Shown: one piece after another, positions 1 to 5,562 of the stretch
Layout of the letters: every line of letters starts with the position of its first letter
Position numbering within the stretch: position 1 is the stretch's first letter
Source: JBKHBQ01 sp046542305
GTDB taxonomy: Bacteria; Bacteroidota; Bacteroidia; Bacteroidales; 4484-276
Length of the DNA: 6,143 bases
Direction: 5' to 3'
Assembly (NCBI GenBank): GCA_046542305.1
Contig: JBKHBQ010000239.1
Coordinates: forward strand, 1-6,143
Notes under the pieces: model-generated
The model's database searches: none
Seen by the model: only the letters and a program-made list of their open reading frames with translations
Told to the model about the DNA's origin: nothing
Translations under genes and position numbers: made by a program

Positions 1-210
1 GTTGGGGTTGTCGGGATCGGCATCCGAAAATTTCATGATCGTTTTGGAGGCAAAATAGGAATAGGCCACATGATCGTTGATAATTTCATGCAGGGCGGTT
101 TTGAGTTCTTCGCCCGTCTTGCCTTCTGTACCATTATAATACCCGGTAGGTTGGGCCAGCGAAATGGCAGTAAAAAAAGTGAGAAAAAAAGCTATGGATA
201 AATATCTCAT
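1..210 (-). CDS. Secreted endonuclease I family nuclease, N-terminal fragment (runs off left edge)
   Basis: The first 70 residues of a gene that continues beyond the left edge. It starts at the ATG whose complement is 208-210. Residues 1-20 form a signal peptide (MRYLSIAFFLTFFTAISLAQ, probable cleavage after the AQ), so the product is exported. The mature N-terminus reads PTGYYNGTEGKTGEELKTAL, then HEIINDHVAYSY. This is the characteristic opening of Bacteroidota endonuclease I family proteins (EndA/Dns-like, secreted non-specific DNases), where a YY...GK.G..LK..L..II..H pattern precedes the catalytic part. The catalytic residues lie outside the window, so activity cannot be judged. The start is 24 bases after the stop of the TonB-dependent receptor with no terminator between them, so the two are probably co-transcribed. 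No Shine-Dalgarno sequence is visible and the leader is A/T-rich, as is normal in Bacteroidota. The family call rests on recalled N-terminal similarity only. Confidence 0.8.
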   Translation of the reverse strand, partial: MRYLSIAFFLTFFTAISLAQPTGYYNGTEGKTGEELKTALHEIINDHVAYSYFASKTIMKFSDADPDNPN

Positions 211-234
211 GATCGAATTTTTAAATTTTCAATT

Positions 235-3000
235 TTAGAAAGTTAATTGCAGGGAAATGTTATATCTTCTGCCCAGGCCAAAGAAGACGGCTGCCGATCT
301 AGCATCGAAACTGTTAAAAGCCTGGCCGATATAGCCGTCGTTGTTGTTGGCATCGGAGATGTATTTTTCGTTGAGCAGATTCAGCACGCTGGCCCTGAGG
401 TTAAACTTTACGCTCTTCAACCTGAAGCCGTAGCCGGCGTGTAAATCGACGAGGTAATAATTCGGAATTTTCCATGACTGGCGCGGGTTTCCTTCATCGT
501 CGAATGCCCAGGGATTTCTCTCGGGATCGAGATTCAGCGGATCGAATTCAGAATAGTGTTTTCCGAAATAGGTAAAAGCACCTTTCACATAAATGTCGTC
601 GATCAGTTCCAATCTCAGGCTGTGCCGTGTTTGAATCTGGGCAGCATCGCCTACAAAAATTCCCGATGCATCAAAGTACCTTGTTTCCACCAGAACCTGC
701 GCGTTGTTGTAAATTCTTGCCGAGTCGTTGCCTGTCCATTTCCAGTCCCCCACCGAAAGCAAGCCTTCGTAAAGCATGTTATTGGACAACTTGTAGCCAA
801 ATTCCGCCTCGATACCTTTGTGCAGTGCATCCATTCCATTGATATTTACACTGTACCAATCGCCTGAATCCTCATCGTAAAGTGAAGCCGGGCGGTCGGC
901 AGGCTTATTTTCCCAAATAGTATAATAAGCATTCAGATTCAGTGTCATTTTCCGGTTATAATAGCTGTAACCGATTTCGGCAGCTTTTACAAGCTCATTT
1001 TTGATATCCCTGAAAAGCAGGTTGTCATAATCATATACATTATTGAACCGGGGTGCCTTGGAAAGATATCCCAGGTTGGTGTAGACGTTCATGTTCTGGT
1101 TGATGTTGTAATTCACACCAACCTTGGCTGTACCTCCCATGATCCACTTCCAGTCGGACTCCAGGGGTTTCAAACCCGGTGAGTTCCGGTCGTAGGTCAC
1201 ACCATCATACTCAACTACGGTATTGTAGGCAATGCGTAAAGTAGTATCAGGCAACTCCAGCATTTTGGCTTTAAAATAGTCGATGCGCTTATAGCCACTG
1301 TTTGATGCTGTGAGATTGATGAAGGCGGAGAGCTTTTCCGTTTTATATTCCAACTGGCCGAATATGCCGCCCCATCTCACCAGCCCATCATTGTAATAAT
1401 TAAATATATCTCCCTCTTTTTGATTGGAACCCGGCGGTTCATTAACATTTCGCTCATCGCTGGGTACCGGGTAGTAATTGCCGCCCAGCAGATCATAAAT
1501 CTCCATATAATGTTCACCCTTGTAGCTTCGCAAATCCAATCCTCCCGAAAGAGTGAATTTCTCATCCATTTCATAGTTAAGGGTCGACAAAAGGCCATAC
1601 CACACATGATTGTTTACAGATGACCTGAGGATTCCCTGCGATTCTCTGTCAGGGTTGAAATTAGGATTATTGTAGTTTGCATCATACAAACTCTGAAAAT
1701 CGATTTGTCCTGTGGAAGTTATGGAAGTATTATTTAACAATCCGATGCCGCCGCCATTTCCAAGAGATAAATAGGCAATGTTTGAAATGTAAAGCCGGTC
1801 GTTTACATTCCAGAAATCACTAAGGCTGAACATGGGTTTGTGGTAATAATTTTCGCGCTCCGAAAGCTTTTCCTTGCCGCTGCTGACGATATTGCCATCC
1901 TCATCGATATGGTACCTGTCGATATATCCCCAGTTGGGGTTGTACTTTATTCCGAGGTTCATAGGCTTGGAGGCAATGAATTCATCCGGTTTGATTCCCT
2001 GCTCGATGGCAAATGCCGTATCGAATTCAGCAATCGATTTTTTGTATGATCTCTGCCCGTGGCGCTGCGGAGCACCCATTGCTTTCAGACTAACCCGGTG
2101 ATTTCCAATATTTTTATCGATACGCAGAAAATAAAACCATCCTTCGGTCCAGGTCATATCCACCCAGCCGTTTCCCCGCTTGTACGATCCGGCGGCGGTA
2201 ATGCCCCAGCCACCTTTCAACTGGCCAGAGGTGTACCCGACAGAAGTACGCAAATAACCATTGTCGCCCACCTCCTGCTTAAGGGTAAGGCTTTCCCTTG
2301 CATCGATTCCTTTTGTCTGCAGGTTGATGGTCCCCCCCACCGACGGGATCGCAAGTTTTGAAGCCCCCAGGCCACGCTGCACCTGTGTGTTGCGCATCAC
2401 CACATCCAATCCGAACCAGTTGCTCCAGTATACCCAGCCGTTTTCCATGTCGTTCACGGGAATTCCGTCGAGCATCACGGCCACATTCCGCTGATTGAAA
2501 CCGCGGATATTGATCCGGGCATCGCCGTCGCCACCGCCCTGCTGGGTTGCATACACCCCGGGCGTAGAATTAAGCAGCATCGGAATATCCTGCGAAGCCA
2601 GTTCTTCCTGAATTTCTATAGGCTTGATCGTGGAAAAGGCAACCGGCGTTTCACGTGCCCGGGCTATATCACCCACCACCTCAACTTCGGTCAGCGTCAG
2701 GTAGCTCAGCTCAAAATCGGCTGTCAGAACTGGTTTATCAACGGTGATTTTTTGTTCGATGGTACTAAATCCGACGTACGAAACCATCAGGGTATATTCG
2801 CCATAATCCAGTTCAAGGCGGTATCGCCCGTCGATGTCGGTTACCGTTCCTTTACCGGGACCATACATAATGTTTGCACCGATCAGGGTTTCGCCGGTCC
2901 GCGCATCCGTAACCACCCCGCTTAATGTTCCCGTTTGTGCAAAAGTGAATCCGGCAATCGTGATTAAGAAGAAAAGTAGTGCTAATTTCCGGTATTTCAT
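235..3000 (-). CDS. TonB-dependent outer-membrane receptor with carboxypeptidase-regulatory-like N-terminal domain
   Basis: A 921-residue outer-membrane active transporter that would be energised by TonB-ExbBD. Residues 1-22 are a signal peptide ending FTFAQ. Residues about 25-105 form a carboxypeptidase D regulatory-like beta-sandwich (GTLSGVVTDARTGETLIGAN, then GTVTDIDGRYRL and YVGF), the usual Bacteroidota N-terminal extension. A TonB-box-like stretch, LTEVEVVGD, lies at 103-111. The plug domain spans about 115-230 and shows LLNSTPGVY, INIRGFNQRNVAVMLDGIPV and VGGTINLQTKG. The remainder is the beta-barrel, ending in the typical aromatic C-terminus (ISLQLTF). The length is normal and the gene appears intact. 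It is not clearly SusC: no SusD-like lipoprotein gene lies beside it. The substrate cannot be read from the sequence. The upstream LTD protein and the downstream secreted nuclease suggest nucleic-acid-derived or phosphate-containing ligands, which is inference only. An intrinsic terminator lies just upstream and no convincing promoter lies between it and the start. Confidence 0.95.
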   Translation of the reverse strand: MKYRKLALLFFLITIAGFTFAQTGTLSGVVTDARTGETLIGANIMYGPGKGTVTDIDGRYRLELDYGEYTLMVSYVGFSTIEQKITVDKPVLTADFELSYLTLTEVEVVGDIARARETPVAFSTIKPIEIQEELASQDIPMLLNSTPGVYATQQGGGDGDARINIRGFNQRNVAVMLDGIPVNDMENGWVYWSNWFGLDVVMRNTQVQRGLGASKLAIPSVGGTINLQTKGIDARESLTLKQEVGDNGYLRTSVGYTSGQLKGGWGITAAGSYKRGNGWVDMTWTEGWFYFLRIDKNIGNHRVSLKAMGAPQRHGQRSYKKSIAEFDTAFAIEQGIKPDEFIASKPMNLGIKYNPNWGYIDRYHIDEDGNIVSSGKEKLSERENYYHKPMFSLSDFWNVNDRLYISNIAYLSLGNGGGIGLLNNTSITSTGQIDFQSLYDANYNNPNFNPDRESQGILRSSVNNHVWYGLLSTLNYEMDEKFTLSGGLDLRSYKGEHYMEIYDLLGGNYYPVPSDERNVNEPPGSNQKEGDIFNYYNDGLVRWGGIFGQLEYKTEKLSAFINLTASNSGYKRIDYFKAKMLELPDTTLRIAYNTVVEYDGVTYDRNSPGLKPLESDWKWIMGGTAKVGVNYNINQNMNVYTNLGYLSKAPRFNNVYDYDNLLFRDIKNELVKAAEIGYSYYNRKMTLNLNAYYTIWENKPADRPASLYDEDSGDWYSVNINGMDALHKGIEAEFGYKLSNNMLYEGLLSVGDWKWTGNDSARIYNNAQVLVETRYFDASGIFVGDAAQIQTRHSLRLELIDDIYVKGAFTYFGKHYSEFDPLNLDPERNPWAFDDEGNPRQSWKIPNYYLVDLHAGYGFRLKSVKFNLRASVLNLLNEKYISDANNNDGYIGQAFNSFDARSAAVFFGLGRRYNISLQLTF

Positions 3001-3038
3001 TGCCTATGTGTTTTCGGTTTGTATGTTTTCAAATAAAG

Positions 3039-3081
3039 AAAAAAGCACCCTGACGAAGTTTTATGTTCGTTTTCAAGGTGC
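3039..3081 (-). terminator. Intrinsic terminator after the LTD/T9SS protein gene
   Basis: Read on the minus strand, GCACCTTGA pairs with TCAGGGTGC (9 bp with one G-U). A three-base bulge follows, then an inner CGAA/TTCG stem and an 8-base loop. Six T residues follow the stem directly (complement of 3039-3044). It begins 20 bases after the LTD gene's stop codon, which is classic Rho-independent geometry. It also ends only 38 bases before the start of the TonB receptor gene, so it separates the two transcripts or acts as a leaky or attenuating element in front of the receptor. Confidence 0.82.
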
Positions 3082-3100
3082 TGATATTTTCTTGAACAGG

Positions 3101-4081
3101 TTATTGTTTAATGATCTTCTTTACAAAATACGAATTATCGGCAAAGCCGACCTTTACGAAATAAACGCCTGTATTTAAGTCACTGGTGTTGACCTGTAGA
3201 TTAAATTCTCCATCATATTGCTGACGGATCACTGCCTGGCCGGATGTGTTGTAAACGTCGAGGCTGAACATTTTCTCTGTGGCTTCCACATTGAACAGTT
3301 CGGAAGTAACGGGATTGGGATAGAATGAAATGTCTTCGCCCTCTACCAGTTCGGATACTGCCGCGTTGCCACATTCACACTCGTGTGCTCCGAGATTGCT
3401 GAAGGTGTTTTCCGGAAGGGAATCCCACTCCATGGCCACATTAAATACAGCAGGGTTTTGGGTAACTCCCTGTTTTACGCCGGGCTTCCTGATCAGGGTA
3501 TGGTTTTCTGTCCATGAAAGCCAGAACAACGGACCGACAATGTAGTCTTCGATGGTATATTCGGTGGGAACGCCACCGCTGTTGTAGGTGATGGTGGTAT
3601 CGGTAATATTTGTCCAGCCGTTTTCGGGATCGGGCGAACCCACACGTGCAAAAATATCCACGATGGTTGAGCCACCGTCTTTTTCCAGTGTTACAGCATC
3701 ATTTCCGTTGAAATACATCATCTTGTTAACCTCATAAACCGGACAAAGGAAGGTATCTGCTTTTGCCTGCAATTCAAGATCAACCGGCTGCTCGAATCCT
3801 GTACCTCCCGGATCTCTTTTATCCAGTACCACAATATACACGCTTTTTGGCTGGATGGTTCCTCCCAGGGCAACCCAGTTAGGCGTGGTTCCGCCATTGG
3901 AATATCTTACCAAACGATATTCTGACAGATCGATCACCTGGTCGGTAGGATTATAAATTTCAAGTGCTTTGTTGTTTCCTGATCCCTCAACATATTCCGA
4001 AATAAACAAATCGGAGCAGTCCTGGCCGTAAAGGAATCCTGAAAAAATTACTGAGATCGTGATGAGTAAAGCTTTTTTCAT
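3101..4081 (-). CDS. Secreted lamin-tail-domain (LTD) protein with T9SS type A sorting domain
   Basis: A 326-residue exported protein. I place the start at the ATG complementary to 4079-4081. The next upstream in-frame ATG (4150) would put non-hydrophobic residues ahead of a clear signal peptide (MKKALLITISVIFSGFLYGQ, residues 1-20), and a -7-like promoter element lies between the two starts. Residues about 24-150 match a lamin-tail domain: LFISEYVEGSGNNKALEIYN, then VIDLSEYRLVRYSNGG, FNGNDAVTLEKDG and VDIFARVG. The fold continues to about 236 with EWDSLPENTFSNLGAHECEC, a Bacteroidota ending for this domain. Residues about 250-326 are a type A T9SS sorting domain (FYPNPVTSELFNV, LDVYNTSGQAV, LNTGVYFVKV, then KKIIKQ), so the protein should cross the outer membrane and be released or surface-attached after tail cleavage. 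No catalytic residues are apparent, and an adhesive or binding role is likely. LTD and T9SS tail domains are often found in the same polypeptide as secreted nucleases; here a nuclease gene lies two genes downstream. Confidence 0.9.
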   Translation of the reverse strand: MKKALLITISVIFSGFLYGQDCSDLFISEYVEGSGNNKALEIYNPTDQVIDLSEYRLVRYSNGGTTPNWVALGGTIQPKSVYIVVLDKRDPGGTGFEQPVDLELQAKADTFLCPVYEVNKMMYFNGNDAVTLEKDGGSTIVDIFARVGSPDPENGWTNITDTTITYNSGGVPTEYTIEDYIVGPLFWLSWTENHTLIRKPGVKQGVTQNPAVFNVAMEWDSLPENTFSNLGAHECECGNAAVSELVEGEDISFYPNPVTSELFNVEATEKMFSLDVYNTSGQAVIRQQYDGEFNLQVNTSDLNTGVYFVKVGFADNSYFVKKIIKQ

Positions 4082-4111
4082 AATAATATTTTTTAATGAT
4101 TTGTTTTGGAG

Positions 4112-4119
4112 CAAAAATA
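4112..4119 (-). promoter_or_regulatory. Candidate -7 element of the LTD gene promoter
   Basis: The minus strand reads TATTTTTG here, a full match to the Bacteroidota -7 consensus TAnnTTTG. It sits 30 bases upstream of the chosen LTD gene start and would give a short A/T-rich leader. No clear TTTG -33 element is seen 19-21 bases further upstream, so the call rests on one short motif in an A/T-rich region. If real, it rules out the longer start at 4150. Confidence 0.4.
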
Positions 4120-4170
4120 CTAAAAATGAACTTAACGTGGGAGGTATCAATTTATTTAATTTTTACCAGG

Positions 4171-4198
4171 ATCCGCAAAACGCCTGTTTTTTGTGGAT
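4171..4198. repeat. Inverted repeat 1 in the divergent intergenic region
   Basis: ATCCGCAAAA (4171-4180) and TTTTGTGGAT (4189-4198) form a 10-bp stem with one G-T pair around an 8-base spacer. No T-run follows the stem in either direction, so it does not look like a terminator. It lies upstream of both divergent genes and immediately beside a second dyad, which makes a regulator-binding site or a structured element possible. The function is unknown. Confidence 0.5.
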
Positions 4199-4221
4199 TT
4201 GTGAAAATCGTTTCACGATTT
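4196..4221. repeat. Nested dyads (GATTT/AAATC series), possible operator
   Basis: GATTT (4196-4200), AAATC (4205-4209) and GATTT (4217-4221) alternate, so the middle arm can pair with either neighbour. Two exact dyads overlap: GTGAAA-ATCG-TTTCAC (4201-4216) and AAATCG-TTTCA-CGATTT (4205-4221). The two GATTTG copies are 21 bases apart, about two helical turns. The last arm overlaps the putative -33 TTTG (4219-4222) of the STAS-like gene, a position suited to a repressor or activator site. The symmetry is seen directly; the operator role is inferred. Confidence 0.5.
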
Positions 4222-4249
4222 GAAGTGTGAGGAGAATTACTTAAATTTA
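4219..4249 (+). promoter_or_regulatory. Candidate Bacteroidota-type promoter for the STAS-like gene
   Basis: TTTG at 4219-4222 is followed after 19 bases by TAAATTTA at 4242-4249. This fits the Bacteroidota -33/-7 pattern TTTG-N19-21-TAnnTTTG with one mismatch in the last base. Transcription would start near 4256, giving a leader of roughly 47 A/T-rich bases before the ATG at 4303. The -33 element overlaps an inverted repeat. Confidence 0.5.
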
Positions 4250-4302
4250 TGCTTCGTTTTTAACAATTATATTTTAATTAAAAACATAAAACATTCAAAA
4301 TC

Positions 4303-4689
4303 ATGATTAAGGAACTTGACGGAACCAAAGAACATGCGCTGGCCATCGAAATCATCGACGGCTACACGCATGAAGATGAAAAATCGCTTGAAAAAATGTT
4401 TGAGGAGCGGCTCGACAAAGGTTTCAACAAAGTTAACCTGCTGGTGAAACTCGACCACCTGAGCATCCTCAAAACCAGTTGGAGGGCAGTGTGGGAAGAC
4501 GGGGTGTATGCGCTGAAACACATCAAGTACTGCGGCCGCATTGCCGTGGTTGGCGACAGTAAGGTGGAAGAATGGCTGGTGAAAGTCGACAATGCCGTGT
4601 TTGGCAACGAAAAAACAGGCAGGGTGGAACGGTTTTTTCCGCTAAAGGAATTAACCACCGCCTTTAACTGGGTGAACGGGAAAAGCTGA
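4303..4689 (+). CDS. SpoIIAA-like STAS/SEC14-type domain protein
   Basis: A 128-residue soluble protein with no signal peptide or membrane segment. It is a single domain matching the SpoIIAA-like family (STAS/SEC14 fold). The N-terminal strand and helix (IEIIDGYTHEDEKSLEKMFE, residues 15-34) lead into a core strand (VNLLVKLDHL, 44-53). The signature follows at about 57-85: a helix with W60, W64 and ED near 65-66, then ALKHIKYCGRIAVVGDSK. The C-terminus has the family's RFFPLKEL..AFNWV pattern, here ERFFPLKELTTAFNWV (109-124). The length is typical. Relatives are proposed to bind lipid or other hydrophobic ligands or to act in signalling, but no defined role is established. There is no anti-sigma or sigma-factor partner gene beside it. 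The start is an ATG after an A-rich leader without a Shine-Dalgarno sequence. The gene is transcribed away from the LTD gene and shares its structured upstream region. Confidence 0.8.
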   Translation: MIKELDGTKEHALAIEIIDGYTHEDEKSLEKMFEERLDKGFNKVNLLVKLDHLSILKTSWRAVWEDGVYALKHIKYCGRIAVVGDSKVEEWLVKVDNAVFGNEKTGRVERFFPLKELTTAFNWVNGKS

Positions 4690-4740
4690 CAGCATCCGCA
4701 ATTCGGAAGGTTTTGCCTTGCCTGTAAAAGGATTCACATC

Positions 4741-4783
4741 CTGTAACAGCGAAAACGGCTTTTCCAGACAGTCATTTTTTTTT
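4741..4783 (+). terminator. Possible weak terminator after the STAS-like gene
   Basis: GAAAA-CGGC-TTTTC (4751-4764) forms a small hairpin nested within CTGT (4741-4744) and ACAG (4768-4771). A run of nine T (4775-4783) follows three bases later. The stem is short and interrupted, so the call is tentative, but it sits 51 bases past the stop codon and upstream of the next gene's promoter-like motif. Confidence 0.4.
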
Positions 4784-4855
4784 AACGCCCATCCTTAAAC
4801 CTCACCACTTTGGGGCCTGCTGCTGCTATCCACTCCAAATCAATCTGATAAATAC

Positions 4856-4886
4856 TTTGAAACGCCGGTGATTTTGATTATCTTTA
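4856..4886 (+). promoter_or_regulatory. Candidate Bacteroidota-type promoter for the LytTR regulator gene
   Basis: TTTG at 4856-4859 is followed after exactly 19 bases by TATCTTTA at 4879-4886, which fits TTTG-N19-21-TAnnTTTG with one mismatch in the last base. Transcription would begin near 4893, leaving a leader of about 12 bases before the ATG at 4905. The geometry is the same as for the upstream STAS-like gene, and it implies that the regulator is not merely carried on that gene's transcript. Confidence 0.5.
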
Positions 4887-4904
4887 CCCAAAAACAACCA
4901 AGAT

Positions 4905-5540
4905 ATGTTAAAAACAATAATCATAGAACATGAAGCCTCTGTGCGGGAAAACCTCCGCAATATCATCGACAGGCACTGCCCGAATGTGATGGTGATTGCC
5001 GGAGCCGGAGATTTGGATTCAGGTGAGCAAATCATACAGAAACTCAAACCCGATCTGGTGTTTCTCAGCATCGACAAGGGGTTGAATAAGGCATTGGAAA
5101 TGCTCGAAAAATTCAGCCCCCTCGAATTTAAGGTGATCTTTCTGGCAGACTGGGAAAAGTCAAACATCAGGCCATTCAGGTTTTGCTGCCTCGATTACCT
5201 CGACCGGCCGCCCGATCCGCAGGAATTAAAAGCCGCGGTGGCAATTTCAAAGAAAATCCCGCAGCAGGATTTCAACCTTCAGCTCGAAATTCTGAAAGAT
5301 CATTTGCCCGGAGGCCATCAATCTCAGGGAAAGATCATCATTCCTTCTTCGGGAAGTTTGCTTCCGGTAAGCATCAGTGATATTGAATATCTGCGGTCGG
5401 AGGGAAATTTTACCTATTTGCACCTGAGGGGCGGGCAAAGTATTCTGGCTTCCAACACGCTGATGGAATTCAAAAATATGCTTGGCGAATTTGGTTTTAT
5501 TATGCAACAGCATTCGCTGGTAAAAGGACGGCAGTTGTAG
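4905..5540 (+). CDS. LytTR-family response regulator with degenerate receiver and truncated DNA-binding domain
   Basis: A 211-residue protein of the LytR/AlgR response regulator type. Residues about 1-115 have a receiver (REC) fold, but the phosphorylation residues are altered. The usual acidic DD(E) cluster reads IEHE (7-10). The phosphoacceptor Asp in PDLVFLDI is Ser55 (PDLVFLSIDKG). The conserved Thr/Ser after strand 4 is Leu80 (VIFLAD). The conserved Lys of LDYL.KP is Arg101 (LDYLDRPPD). A linker leads to a LytTR domain from about 142: GKIIIPSSGSLLPVSISDIE, then SEGNFTYLHLRGG (165-177) and LMEFKNML. The domain reaches QQHSLV, equivalent to the H.S.LVN motif, then ends in KGRQL and a stop. 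The final strands of a normal LytTR domain, some 35-45 residues, are missing, and full-length relatives are usually about 240-250 residues. No histidine kinase gene is nearby. It may be a phosphorylation-independent regulator or a decaying gene. Confidence 0.85.
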   Translation: MLKTIIIEHEASVRENLRNIIDRHCPNVMVIAGAGDLDSGEQIIQKLKPDLVFLSIDKGLNKALEMLEKFSPLEFKVIFLADWEKSNIRPFRFCCLDYLDRPPDPQELKAAVAISKKIPQQDFNLQLEILKDHLPGGHQSQGKIIIPSSGSLLPVSISDIEYLRSEGNFTYLHLRGGQSILASNTLMEFKNMLGEFGFIMQQHSLVKGRQL

Positions 5541-5554
5541 AGGTGGCAGTTGTA
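5530..5554. repeat. 10-base direct repeat at the LytTR gene's 3' end
   Basis: GGCAGTTGTA occurs at 5530-5539 and again at 5545-5554, with a period of 15 bases. The first copy supplies the last codons and part of the TAG stop of the truncated LytTR gene. The second lies in the 22-base gap before the convergent gene's stop. It may mark a small duplication or a rearrangement joint, or be chance. Confidence 0.6.
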
Positions 5555-5562
5555 AAACGAAC

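Noticed and set aside
235..3000. Classification of the receptor as SusC of a polysaccharide utilisation locus.
   Set aside because: No SusD-like lipoprotein or glycan-degrading gene is adjacent. The neighbours are an LTD protein and a nuclease.
4082..4150. A longer start for the LTD protein at 4150, adding 23 residues.
   Set aside because: It would bury a clear signal peptide behind extra residues and would place coding sequence across a full-match -7 element (4112-4119). The ATG at 4079-4081 is followed at once by MKKALLITISVIF.
4171..4198. Reading inverted repeat 1 as a terminator.
   Set aside because: No T-run follows the stem on either strand, and it lies upstream of both flanking genes rather than after a stop codon.
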